Assembly (NCBI GenBank): GCA_020073565.1
Contig: JAIQEY010000002.1
Span: forward strand, 124,001 to 188,000
Origin: Terriglobia bacterium
Lineage (GTDB): Bacteria > Acidobacteriota > Terriglobia > Terriglobales > Acidobacteriaceae
DNA length: 64,000 nt
Direction of reading: 5' to 3'
A program made the position numbers and the translations under genes. Shown one piece after another: positions 17,382 through 26,029 of this stretch. Each line of letters starts with the position of its first letter. The stretch's first letter is position 1. The notes under the pieces are model-generated. The model made no database searches, had not been told where the DNA came from, and saw only the letters and a list, made by a program, of their open reading frames with translations.

Positions 17382-19088
17382 ATGGGTCAGAGTACCCTCA
17401 GATTGCCAGATCCAGATTCGGAACCGCGGGAAACTCCCGCTCCGCTTGCGGAGTGGCCTCATGTAGAGCGTCGTCGACGCATCCGTCAGAAGCCCCACTC
17501 TCCGGCCTACGTCAGTTTCGATGTCCCGAAGGCGGACCTGGTGGTGGATCTCAGCGAGTTGCTCGACCTCCACGAAGATGGTTTTGCCGTGCAGACGGGC
17601 GAAATGCTCGAGGTAAACCGGTCCCTGGCCTTGACTCTCGATCTGCCTGAGACCAGAACGTTCATCCACGGCAACGGTGAGGTGGTGTGGAGCGAGCCTT
17701 CAGGACGCGCAGGCGTACGTTTTTCCGATCTGCCCGAAGCTTCCAAGCGGCTGCTGAAAGAATGGCTGTTCGCCAATCTTCTGATTGCTTGTTCCGATCA
17801 CGAAACTCGAAGTGAGCAGGTGGCCCGCACCGGCGAAATGCCAGAAGAGATCCTGCACGAGCCGTTGCCGTCCACCGTGCCCAGCGGATCCTCCACGGCT
17901 GATCTAAGCAACCTGCTCTCGGCTGTGGATGCGGTCCGTCGTGTGGTCCGCGAAATCGACGCAGACCGCGATACCATATTCCAACTCATCACCGCCCACG
18001 CCTTGCGCCTGACCGGAGCCAGCGGCGCTGCGTTAGCGTTTCTGACCGACAACAATATGATCTGCCGCGCCCGGGCCGGCGAACCTGCCCCACCGCTGGG
18101 CGCTCCGGTCGATGCCAAGGAAGGTCTCTCCGGGGAGTGTGTCCGCAGCGCGCTCGCTGTCGGGTGCCAGGATACGGAAAACGATTCCCGTGTCGATCAG
18201 GAGACTTGCCGGAGACTCGGAATCGGTTCGATCCTGGCAGTTCCCATTGTTTCGGATTTCCGGGTGGTCGGGTTGCTCGAGGTCTTTTCCCCCCATCCAC
18301 GCGCATTCACGAAAGCGCATGAGACCGTGCTCGAGCAGCTGGTTGAAACCATTCCCAAAGAACTGCCAGACCCTCCCCTCCGGCAGGATGCCGTGACCGG
18401 CGAGTTGTCGCCCGCGCTCTCAACTGCTAATTCTTCGATGCACGCGGTTCGGGAGGCACTCTTTGGGCCTGAGACCGAGGCCGAAGCCGAACCCGAAACC
18501 GGCTCATCGCGGCCGCAATTCTTGTCGAGCCGCCTTCGTCTCGGACTCCTGATGCTGGCGATTGGGATTGCGGCTGCGGCGTTCGGATATTGGCTGGCTC
18601 CTGTGATCCAGCGGCACTGGTTTGGCGCAACCCATCGGCCTGCGACTCCGCCGGCCGCATCGACCGTGTCTGCGCAAAACGTAGCTACCCGCTCCATGGA
18701 CGAGGAGCCGCCCGAAGCCGTGCGCAAACTGGCCGATGCCGGAGATGCGGACGCCCAGTATCGAATCGGTGTCCGCTATCATCTTGGCGCAGGTGTGCCA
18801 CAAGATGACACGCAAGCCGTGCAGTGGTACCTCCACGCCGCCGAACAAGGCCAAGTTGATGCGCAAGCTTCTCTGGGTGCCTACTACTGGGCGGGGCGCG
18901 GAGTTCCGCAGGATCTCTCCCGAGCCTACTTCTGGTCCGCGCTGGCGGTCGCCCAGGGAAACGAGATCAGCAAGTCCCGCCTCGAAGGCCTCGCCTCGCA
19001 AATGACGCGACCGCAGGTCGCCATCGCCCGCCAGCAAGCCGATGAGTGGATCCGACAGCACAACTCCGCCAAGTCCCCCAAGAACTGA
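17382..19088 (+). CDS. PilZ-GAF-TM-Sel1 repeat signalling protein
   Basis: The 568 residues run in this order: a PilZ-like domain (30-135), a GAF domain (about 185-325), one membrane helix (385-405), and Sel1/TPR-like repeats (445-530; ADAQYRIGVRYHLGAGVPQD and DAQASLGAYYWAGRGVPQD). PilZ domains commonly bind cyclic di-GMP through an RxxxR motif; here RRRRIRQ at 29-35 could serve. The layout predicts cytoplasmic sensors joined through the membrane to a periplasmic protein-protein scaffold. It follows the polysaccharide initiator on the same strand, 65 bases later, and may couple second-messenger signals to envelope polymer production; this is inference. Confidence 0.8.
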   Translation: MGQSTLRLPDPDSEPRETPAPLAEWPHVERRRRIRQKPHSPAYVSFDVPKADLVVDLSELLDLHEDGFAVQTGEMLEVNRSLALTLDLPETRTFIHGNGEVVWSEPSGRAGVRFSDLPEASKRLLKEWLFANLLIACSDHETRSEQVARTGEMPEEILHEPLPSTVPSGSSTADLSNLLSAVDAVRRVVREIDADRDTIFQLITAHALRLTGASGAALAFLTDNNMICRARAGEPAPPLGAPVDAKEGLSGECVRSALAVGCQDTENDSRVDQETCRRLGIGSILAVPIVSDFRVVGLLEVFSPHPRAFTKAHETVLEQLVETIPKELPDPPLRQDAVTGELSPALSTANSSMHAVREALFGPETEAEAEPETGSSRPQFLSSRLRLGLLMLAIGIAAAAFGYWLAPVIQRHWFGATHRPATPPAASTVSAQNVATRSMDEEPPEAVRKLADAGDADAQYRIGVRYHLGAGVPQDDTQAVQWYLHAAEQGQVDAQASLGAYYWAGRGVPQDLSRAYFWSALAVAQGNEISKSRLEGLASQMTRPQVAIARQQADEWIRQHNSAKSPKN

Positions 19089-19093
19089 TTTTT

Positions 19094-19122
19094 TGTAGCG
19101 CCGGCGTCTCGCCGGCTGTCCC
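19094..19122 (+). repeat. Dispersed repeat TGTAGCGCCGGC-type, copy 1
   Basis: TGTAGCGCCGGCGTCTCGCC, continuing GGCTGTCC, forms a GCCGGCG/CGCCGGC palindrome. An opposite-orientation copy is at 26002-26024. It lies in the gap after the Sel1 gene. Confidence 0.6.
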
Positions 19123-19221
19123 AAGGGCACCCCTGCCCTCGCACGGAAGGCGAGAAAACACGCCCGCAGCCACGAAGATTTGGTTTACTCACACCCGCTC
19201 ACCCAGTCGTAAAATAGACTC

Positions 19222-20358
19222 GTGGCCACGCTGCGCGACATTGTGGATGAGCGCGTCCGCGAAGGCGACCACGCGCTCTGGGAAACTCTCGACCGCAATC
19301 GCGTGCGCTGCTATGCCTGCGGACACTGCTGCCCCATCCCCGATGGACAGCCCGGTGTCTGCAAAGTCCGCTTCAATCGCGGCGGCAAGCTCTATGTCCC
19401 CTACGGTTACGTTGCTGGAGTGCAGTGCGATCCCATCGAGAAGAAACCGTTTTTCCATGCCTATCCCGGAGCTCTCGCCTATAGCTTCGGAATGCTGGGA
19501 TGCGATCTGCACTGCGCGTATTGTCAGAACTGGGTGACATCCCAGGCGCTGCGCGATCCGAACGCCATCTCGCCGCCGCTGGAAGCCGATCCTGAATTGC
19601 TGGTCCAGGAGGCGGTCGCGCACGGCGCAAAGGTCGTGGTCAGCACCTACAACGAGCCGCTGATCACCAGCGAATGGGCGGTCGCCGTCTTCCGCCAGGC
19701 CCGGCAAGCTGGTCTCCTCACCGCCTTCGTCTCCAACGGAAACGGCACTCCGCAGGTGCTCGAGTACCTGCGCCCCTGGATCGATCTCTACAAGGTTGAC
19801 CTCAAGAGTTTCGACGATCGCCACTACCGCCAGCTGGGAGGACGCCTCGAACCCATCCTCGACACCATCCGCAGCCTGCACCAGATGGGCGTGTGGCTTG
19901 AGATCGTCACCTTGCTCATTCCCGGCTTCAACGACAGCGACGACGAATTGCGCAAGCTGTCTGCGTTTCTAGCTGGTGTTTCCCCTGACATTCCGTGGCA
20001 CGTCACGGCGTTCCACCGGGACTACAAGATGACCTCGCCCGACGACACGAGGCCAGACGATCTGCTACGCGCCACCACGATTGGGCGCGAAGCCGGCCTT
20101 CGCTACGTATACGCCGGAAACCTCCCCGGATTCGTCGGCGGTCTGGAGGACACGCACTGTCATCAGTGTGGCGAACTGCTGATCCGTCGTCACGGCTACG
20201 TCATCGAAGACTACAAAGTGACTTCGCAAGGACGATGCCCGGCGTGCCAGGCGACGATTCCCGGCCGCTGGTCAAAAAGATTCGATGGTCAGATCGCAGC
20301 CCGGCCTTTTCTGCCCCGCAGGCACCCCCAATTAGTTAGAATCCTCACTCAGCCATAA
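19222..20358 (+). CDS. amrS: AmmeMemoRadiSam system radical SAM enzyme AmrS
   Basis: The 378-residue protein has the radical SAM motif C-x3-C-x2-C at Cys94, Cys98 and Cys101 (GCDLHCAYCQNW). An N-terminal cysteine-rich segment (CYACGHCCPIPDGQPGVCKVR) and a C-terminal zinc-ribbon-like tail (CHQCGELL, CPACQ) match AmrS/PflA-like proteins. In many genomes the gene lies beside Memo and AMMECR1 homologues, hence the system name; neither is here. The chemistry of the natural reaction is not established. The start is GTG 19222, whose product MATLRDIVDERVREG is conserved-looking. Confidence 0.88.
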   Translation: MATLRDIVDERVREGDHALWETLDRNRVRCYACGHCCPIPDGQPGVCKVRFNRGGKLYVPYGYVAGVQCDPIEKKPFFHAYPGALAYSFGMLGCDLHCAYCQNWVTSQALRDPNAISPPLEADPELLVQEAVAHGAKVVVSTYNEPLITSEWAVAVFRQARQAGLLTAFVSNGNGTPQVLEYLRPWIDLYKVDLKSFDDRHYRQLGGRLEPILDTIRSLHQMGVWLEIVTLLIPGFNDSDDELRKLSAFLAGVSPDIPWHVTAFHRDYKMTSPDDTRPDDLLRATTIGREAGLRYVYAGNLPGFVGGLEDTHCHQCGELLIRRHGYVIEDYKVTSQGRCPACQATIPGRWSKRFDGQIAARPFLPRRHPQLVRILTQP

Positions 20359-20367
20359 TCGGCATTC

Positions 20368-21081
20368 ATGCGCATCACGAGAATCGAACCTCCGAGAATA
20401 GGTTTAGGGAAGGGCACGGCTCCAGCCGTGCCGTACGACTCACTACATCGGAGGCCTTTAGCCCCTGAGGGCCGCTTCGTTCGACTTCCGAAACTGCTGC
20501 TGTTGATTGCTGTGGCGTGCTCCAGCCTGGCCTGCTCTCCGCGCGACTTCCTCACCCGCCGCCTGGCAGCCAATCTCATCTCCGGTTCGGAAATCTTCAA
20601 AAATCCACAAGTCTTCTGGCTCAGGACTGGCATTGTCTCCAACCGCGATTTCAATTCTCCCGATTCGATGGTGCTCCAGCACCGCGGCTGGATTATCGGG
20701 ACGGAAAAGAAATGTCCTCCGGGCGTTGACCCTCCGCCATGTTGGGATGTAGTTCTCTCGCCGCTGGGAGTGGATGTGTTTCGGCCGTTGGTCTCCGACA
20801 CCTCGCCTGGGATCGGCCCCATGTCGCTGCGCGTGGCGCGCCGCGAACTGGTGAACATCACTGGCATCAGCAAGGCCGGTACATTCGCCGACGTCGAGTT
20901 TACTTGGCGATGGGTTTCGCTGAATCCGGTTGGCGCTGCGCTCTATGACGAAGGCGTCCACTATCGTTCGACCGTCGCATTTCGCAGTTACGACGATGGC
21001 TGGCGCGTCGTGAACGAAACCGTAAAGCCGAACCAGTCGCTGGAGGAAGCGCTGCGCAACGCCGAGCCTACTGCGCCTTGA
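20368..21081 (+). CDS. Putative lipoprotein of unknown function
   Basis: The clear feature is a hydrophobic stretch LLLLIAVACSSLAC, with a lipobox-like SLAC at about residues 53-56, then a globular domain of about 180 residues that I do not recognise. It follows amrS by 9 bases and precedes a DUF885 peptidase by 19, on the same strand. About 44 residues lie between ATG 20368 and the hydrophobic core, too many for a normal signal peptide. That leader is encoded by a dispersed repeat (residues KGTAPAVPYDS and RRPLAPEGR). The repeat therefore seems to have displaced the native start, and the true initiation site is uncertain. Confidence 0.6.
   Translation: MRITRIEPPRIGLGKGTAPAVPYDSLHRRPLAPEGRFVRLPKLLLLIAVACSSLACSPRDFLTRRLAANLISGSEIFKNPQVFWLRTGIVSNRDFNSPDSMVLQHRGWIIGTEKKCPPGVDPPPCWDVVLSPLGVDVFRPLVSDTSPGIGPMSLRVARRELVNITGISKAGTFADVEFTWRWVSLNPVGAALYDEGVHYRSTVAFRSYDDGWRVVNETVKPNQSLEEALRNAEPTAP
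20411..20480 (+). repeat. Dispersed composite palindromic repeat, copy B
   Basis: GGGCACGGCTCCAGCCGTGC followed by CCTTTAGCCCCTGAGGGCC has the same module order as 6924-6996. It lies inside the 5' end of the lipoprotein gene. Confidence 0.7.
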
Positions 21082-21100
21082 CCAAGGAGGGATAGCAAGG

Positions 21101-22804
21101 ATGAACGTCTTCCGCTGCTTCTTTGCTGTGTTGGTCGCAAGTTTCTTTGCACCCGCCCTGCACGCCGATGCTCTGGACGATCTGGCGCGTGATTTCTGGG
21201 CGTGGCGCGCCGCCGAAATGCCCGTCTCCACCGACGACATTCCGCGCCTCGACCGCCCCGCCGGTTGGCTGCCGAACTGGTCTCCGGCGGCGGTGCAATC
21301 CTATCGCAAGCAGGTCGGCGAGTTCGAGCAGCGCTGGAACGACATCGATGCTTCGAAGTGGCCTGTGCCGCGCCAGGTGGACGATCGCTTGATCGGATCC
21401 GCGATCGCTCGCGCGCGATGGGAACTGGACTATCTCGGTGCGTACCAAAGAAATCCAACTTTCTATCTCGACCAGACCCTGGGCGCATATTTCCATCTCT
21501 TGATCGAACCACCGCCATTTTCGGAGGTGCGCGGCGCGAACATCCTTGCGACCCTGAGCGCGTTCTCAAGAATTCTTACGGATGCCCGCAGCAACCTGGC
21601 CGCGCCCATCCGCCCGTTTGCCGACCTTGCGCTCGACCAGTTGCACGATGCGCACCCGCGCCTGCTCGCCTCCGTGCACGAACTGAAACCCCTGCTTGAT
21701 CCAGCCGCTCAGAAACAGATTGATACGGTCGCTGAGTCCGCTGGTCAGGCTCTTGATGCCTACGCGCAGTGGCTCAAGGAAAAATTGCCTTCGATGTCGT
21801 CACAAACAGCCATCGGAGTCGCGGGCTATGTTTTCTTCCTCAAGAACGTCGCGCTGTTGCCCTATTTTCCGCAGCAACTGCTGGAAATTGGCCGCCAGGA
21901 GTGGGCTCGCTCCGTCGCCTTCCAGATCTACGAAGAACATCGCAACCTCGGCGCGCCGGAGTTGCCGATGCCACCTTCAGTCGATGCAGAAATTGCGCGC
22001 GAGCGCGAAGACGAACTGGCCGTGCGGAGGTACTTGCAGGAGAAGCGCATCCTGACCGTTCCTTCCTGGGTGCAGCACTACACCTGGCAGCCCATGCCTG
22101 CTTACATGACGCCTCTCGACGGGGTAGCCGAAGCCGATGATTTTACATCCCCGGCGCGCCTCGACCAGAATTGCGTGCGCTACATCAGTCCTCCCAGCGC
22201 CGATCTCGGCTACTTCGCGCTCGCCGACGCGAAAGACCCACGCACCGGCATCGTGCACGAAGGTGTTCCGGGACACTACTTCCAGCTTTCCCTCTCGTGG
22301 GCGCACCCGGATGTCATTCGCCGTCACTACTACGATTCCGGAGCGAATGAAGGTATTGGCTTCTATGCGGAAGAGATGCTGCTCGAGGCGGGACTATTTG
22401 ACAACAGTCCGCGCTCGCGCGAGATCATCGACAACATGATGCGTTTGCGCGCGCTCCGTGTTGAGGTGGATGTAAAACTGGCGCTCGGAGCCTTCACGAT
22501 TGCGCAGGCTGCCGAGTTTCTCCAGAAAACTGTTCCGATGGATTCACGGACCGCCCATGCCGAAGCCAAGTTCTTCGCATCGACTCCCGGGCAGGCCATC
22601 TCCTACCAGATCGGCAAGACGCAGATCCTGCGTTTCCTGGCCGACGCACGAAAGCAACAAGGTGATAGATTCGATCTCGAAACCTTCCACAATTTTCTCT
22701 GGGTGAATGGCAACGTCCCCATCGCGCTGCAACGGTGGGAATATCTGGGACTGAAAGATGACCTGGAGACAATCGAAAAGATGAGGCCGCGACTCGAGCC
22801 TTGA
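21101..22804 (+). CDS. DUF885-family secreted metallopeptidase-like protein
   Basis: The 567 residues begin with a signal peptide (RCFFAVLVASFFAPALHA). The C-terminal half has the DUF885 hallmark HEGVPGHYFQL at about residue 386, and later NEGIGFYAEEMLLEAG, which together resemble an HExxH-plus-Glu zinc site with a modified spacing. Members are large helical proteins, thought to be carboxypeptidase-like, of mostly unknown substrate. The ATG follows AAGGAGGGATAGCAAGG, a strong ribosome binding site. It lies 19 bases after the lipoprotein gene, so co-transcription is likely. It is probably a periplasmic scavenging peptidase. Confidence 0.85.
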   Translation: MNVFRCFFAVLVASFFAPALHADALDDLARDFWAWRAAEMPVSTDDIPRLDRPAGWLPNWSPAAVQSYRKQVGEFEQRWNDIDASKWPVPRQVDDRLIGSAIARARWELDYLGAYQRNPTFYLDQTLGAYFHLLIEPPPFSEVRGANILATLSAFSRILTDARSNLAAPIRPFADLALDQLHDAHPRLLASVHELKPLLDPAAQKQIDTVAESAGQALDAYAQWLKEKLPSMSSQTAIGVAGYVFFLKNVALLPYFPQQLLEIGRQEWARSVAFQIYEEHRNLGAPELPMPPSVDAEIAREREDELAVRRYLQEKRILTVPSWVQHYTWQPMPAYMTPLDGVAEADDFTSPARLDQNCVRYISPPSADLGYFALADAKDPRTGIVHEGVPGHYFQLSLSWAHPDVIRRHYYDSGANEGIGFYAEEMLLEAGLFDNSPRSREIIDNMMRLRALRVEVDVKLALGAFTIAQAAEFLQKTVPMDSRTAHAEAKFFASTPGQAISYQIGKTQILRFLADARKQQGDRFDLETFHNFLWVNGNVPIALQRWEYLGLKDDLETIEKMRPRLEP

Positions 22805-23239
22805 GGTCCATACGCAAAATCAACGACTTATAATTTAATATCTGTAGGATATAGTAAGTCCATCCGTCAAACTGGCCAGAATAGGGTCTGGCCGTCACGC
22901 AGGATGCCCCGTAGCCGTGCCCCAATGCCCCAGGTTGCGTCGAGATGCTCCGGATGATGCTTGGGGTTTTGAATGGGGCCGTCCGCGGTCCTGCCGTCGC
23001 TTAAATCGCCTTTCTTGCCCTTCTGTTAACTGCAGGCTATTGTTCGCCAGCTTGAAACGCCAGGGCTTTGGCCGAGTTAGCCTTTGTCGCCCCGAGCCAA
23101 GAGAGGGATCTGCATTTTGCGGCGAACTGCAGATTCCCTCTTCGGTTTGCTCACTCACAAAAGGTGCACCGCCCAACGTTTGCTTTCCACGGCGCGCGCA
23201 GTGTATACCTTTTTGTTCACGGGCTAACTCCGACAGATT
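22805..23239. other. Gene-free stretch with one strong hairpin
   Basis: About 435 bases contain no convincing gene. The only clear structure is a hairpin at 23102-23141, with arms AGAGGGATCTGCA and TGCAGATTCCCTCT, where a single extra base separates the paired blocks. It lies about 100 bases upstream of the S9 peptidase. It looks like a dispersed repeat rather than a terminator because no T-run follows. Short open frames across the region have no family resemblance. Confidence 0.55.
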
Positions 23240-25366
23240 ATGCGCACACGAACTCTCCTGGTTGCAGTCGCTTGTTTCCTGATTTCTGTTTCTCTTTTTG
23301 CCCAAACCCCCAAGCCGAAACTCACGCTCGACGAATTCTTTAACTCGGTCGGCTTCACTGCCGTGAAGGTCTCACCGGATGGTAATGCTGTTGTGATCGG
23401 CACGGAGAGAGCGGACTGGCCGCAGCAAATCTTCCGCAAGGAATTGTGGCTCTATCGCATCGCCGGGAGCGGTGGCAATCTGGTGCAACTGACGCAATCC
23501 GGACACGACGGCAGCCCGCAATGGTCGCCCGACGGCCAGTGGATCGCGTTCCTCTCCGAGCGCAAGACCGCCAACGGCAAGGACGCCGATGCGAGCGACG
23601 ACAAAGACAAGGAAGCCTCGCAACTCTTTCTGATTTCGCCGAATGGAGGCGAGGCGTTCGCCGTCACCTCCGGCGATGATGACGTGCACAGTTTCGCTTG
23701 GTCTTCAGACTCGAAGTCGATCTACTTCGCCACCCGCCAGCCCTGGACCAAACAGCAGAACGACGATCACAAGAAAGACTGGAAAGACGTGGTTCGCTAC
23801 CGTGGCGATGAGCGCGGTGACGTGATTTTCCGGATCAGCCTGGAAGCATCGCTGGCTCGCCACGCTGCCCTGGGCACGAAAGAACTCCCTACGGTGGAGA
23901 AGGAATCCGGGGCCACTCCCGGTGCAGTTGCTGTTGCGCATACGCCCTTGCGCGTCGATCAACTTTCTATTTCACGGGACGGCAAGCAGTTGGCATTTGT
24001 GACCAGTTCGGTGTCTGAGCGGGAGGAGAAAGTCGAAGACATCGAGATCTACCTGGTGGACCTCACGGGCAATGCCGCCGAGGTGGCTCCGGTTCGGATC
24101 ACGAAAAATGAAGCCGTGGAGGGGAATCTGGGGTGGGCGCCGGATAACCGGCATGTATTCTTCCAGACCAGTCTCGGTTCAGTGGAGGCCAAGTACGAAG
24201 ATCCGCAGCCGCGACTGTATTGGGTGGACTCGAACACTCGAGAAGTGCAGCGCTGGTTCGCGGATTACCAGGGCGAAGTCGCGCGTTACACGCCGTTGCC
24301 CGACGGTTCGGTACTGTGCGCATGCCGGGTGGGAACCGAGGTCCAGTTGCAGTCGCAGGCCAATCCAAGAGCTTCGATAGTGAAGCGGGAAGGGTGGCCA
24401 GGCACTTACGAGAGGCCCACTGCTTCTATGCAATCTCCGCGAGTTGCCTTTGAGTACTCGGCCACGGAACGGCCGACCGAGGTCTACATCGCCGACGGCC
24501 CCGACAAAGCGGCGCAGGCGCGGCCCATCACAGCGTTTAACAAACTCTTTACCGAGCGCGACCTGCCGAAGGCCAAGCCCTATCGGTGGACATCTGATGA
24601 CGGCACCACAGTGGAAGGCATGCTGATGTATCCGCCGGGAAAGTTTGAAGCGAAGAACTTGCCCATGTTCGTGCTCATCCACGGCGGTCCGCAGGATGCC
24701 GACGGCAATCACTTCGAAGCAGACTGGTACCAATGGGATCGGCTGGCGGCGACTCAAGGCTGGCTGGTGTTCGAACCGAACTACCGCGGCTCCACCGGCT
24801 ACGGAGACAAATTCGCGCTCCAGATTGTCCCGGAAATTGTCTCGAAACCGGGCCGGGATATTCTCGCCGGCGTGGATGCGCTGGTGAAGGATGGTATTGC
24901 CGATGCGAATCAACTGGCCATCGGTGGCTACAGCTACGGCGGATACATGACCAACTGGCTGATCACGCAAACCACACGCTTCAAAGCGGCCGTGACCGGT
25001 GCGGGCGCCGTGGAGCATGTTGCAAATTGGGGCAACGACGATACCGTCTTCGATGATGTGTACTTTCTGGGCGGGTTGCCGTGGCAAGCGCCGGATCGCT
25101 ATCGCAGCGAGGCGGCGATCTTTCAGATCGACAAAGTGCGTACGCCCACCCACATGGTTGGAGGAGCGGAAGATATTCGCGTAGCAGTTCTGGAAAACTA
25201 CCTGCTTGACCGCGCTCTGCATGAGCTGAATATTCCGAGCGATCTGCTGATTTTTCCGGGTGAAGGGCATTCGCTGGCAAAGAATCCGTGGCATGGGAAG
25301 ATCAAGGTACGGGAAGAGTTGAAGTGGCTGGCGAAATATGGCGGGGTTGGGGGAACGAATCAGTAG
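23240..25366 (+). CDS. S9-family (prolyl oligopeptidase / acylaminoacyl-peptidase-like) serine peptidase
   Basis: A signal peptide (LLVAVACFLISVSLFAQ) is followed by an N-terminal beta-propeller built from TolB/WD-like blades (GHDGSPQWSPDGQWIAFLS is one) and a C-terminal alpha/beta-hydrolase domain. The triad is visible: Ser in GGYSYGGYM near residue 565, Asp in GGAEDIRV near 641 and His in GEGHSL near 677. The oxyanion segment LIHGGPQ is also present. Such enzymes cleave short peptides, here outside the cytoplasm. The length of 708 residues is usual for the family. The ATG at 23240 has no strong ribosome binding site. Confidence 0.92.
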   Translation: MRTRTLLVAVACFLISVSLFAQTPKPKLTLDEFFNSVGFTAVKVSPDGNAVVIGTERADWPQQIFRKELWLYRIAGSGGNLVQLTQSGHDGSPQWSPDGQWIAFLSERKTANGKDADASDDKDKEASQLFLISPNGGEAFAVTSGDDDVHSFAWSSDSKSIYFATRQPWTKQQNDDHKKDWKDVVRYRGDERGDVIFRISLEASLARHAALGTKELPTVEKESGATPGAVAVAHTPLRVDQLSISRDGKQLAFVTSSVSEREEKVEDIEIYLVDLTGNAAEVAPVRITKNEAVEGNLGWAPDNRHVFFQTSLGSVEAKYEDPQPRLYWVDSNTREVQRWFADYQGEVARYTPLPDGSVLCACRVGTEVQLQSQANPRASIVKREGWPGTYERPTASMQSPRVAFEYSATERPTEVYIADGPDKAAQARPITAFNKLFTERDLPKAKPYRWTSDDGTTVEGMLMYPPGKFEAKNLPMFVLIHGGPQDADGNHFEADWYQWDRLAATQGWLVFEPNYRGSTGYGDKFALQIVPEIVSKPGRDILAGVDALVKDGIADANQLAIGGYSYGGYMTNWLITQTTRFKAAVTGAGAVEHVANWGNDDTVFDDVYFLGGLPWQAPDRYRSEAAIFQIDKVRTPTHMVGGAEDIRVAVLENYLLDRALHELNIPSDLLIFPGEGHSLAKNPWHGKIKVREELKWLAKYGGVGGTNQ

Positions 25367-25412
25367 TGGGCTGCATTAGCGTCCTCCTCTGCTTGTTTGA
25401 TGAATTCTTTCT

Positions 25413-25841
25413 TCAGGCGTCAACGCGCGCGCGCAACTGCATCACGCGGAGTGTGCCGCCCACCCATGCGCACGGGATTGCGGTCGCGACGAGCGCGAGC
25501 GGGTACCAGTGGGGCCCGAAAGCAGGCCCGCGGTTCCAGGTAACCACTGCACCCACTGTACTCAATAGAAGGCCCACGACGCCGCCTGCCAAAGCGTGTC
25601 GCATGGGCCGGTCGGGCGCGAGCCGTGCCGTGATGTAGCTGCCCGCGATGCCGTAGACAGTGCGATAGACCGTAGCGAGCAGGAAGATCGCGTCGCTCAT
25701 CGACTGGCCCAGCGCCGGGAATACGCCCGCCGCGTGAAGTGCCAGATCGGTGCCGATGGAGAGAATCACCACCACAACAAAGCCCGCAAGTACAGCGCCA
25801 ATGCTTCGACCGATATTTCGTGGATGGTGCGTTTCGCTCAT
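25413..25841 (-). CDS. Small integral membrane protein, unknown
   Basis: The 142-residue protein has about four hydrophobic helices (IGAVLAGFVVVVILSIGTDL, the AIFLLATVYRTVYGIAGSYI region, AGGVVGLLLSTVGAVVTW and LALVATAIPCAWVGGTL). I chose ATG 25841, preceded by GGAAGGGAGTTGGTC, which contains a good ribosome binding site. It lies convergent with the S9 peptidase gene and downstream of the amidase gene on the same strand. No function can be assigned. Confidence 0.7.
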   Translation of the reverse strand: MSETHHPRNIGRSIGAVLAGFVVVVILSIGTDLALHAAGVFPALGQSMSDAIFLLATVYRTVYGIAGSYITARLAPDRPMRHALAGGVVGLLLSTVGAVVTWNRGPAFGPHWYPLALVATAIPCAWVGGTLRVMQLRARVDA

Positions 25842-26001
25842 GACCAACTCCCTTCCTTGGACCTCACTGGACTTGCAGTGTCCCGGTGTCCTTCATCGAT
25901 GCTTTGCTCCTCCAACAATGAGTCGAACGAGGAGCGGCCGAATCGACACGCAGGCGGAAAATTATACGATGGATGGGACGGGGGATCTCGCCTTCGGCAG
26001 A

Positions 26002-26024
26002 GCCGGCAAGTTGCCGGCGCTACA
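26002..26024 (-). repeat. Dispersed repeat TGTAGCGCCGGC-type, copy 2
   Basis: GCCGGCAAGTTGCCGGCGCT followed by ACA is the reverse orientation of the element at 19094-19122. It lies just past the amidase stop. Confidence 0.55.
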
Positions 26025-26029
26025 AACTC

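Noticed and set aside
22917..23282. Possible genes in the 22.8-23.2 kb gap
   Set aside because: Frames on both strands overlap the hairpin repeat and have no protein-like pattern.
24179..25294. Minus-strand frame opposite the S9 peptidase
   Set aside because: The plus strand has the full catalytic triad; the reverse frame is a compositional shadow.
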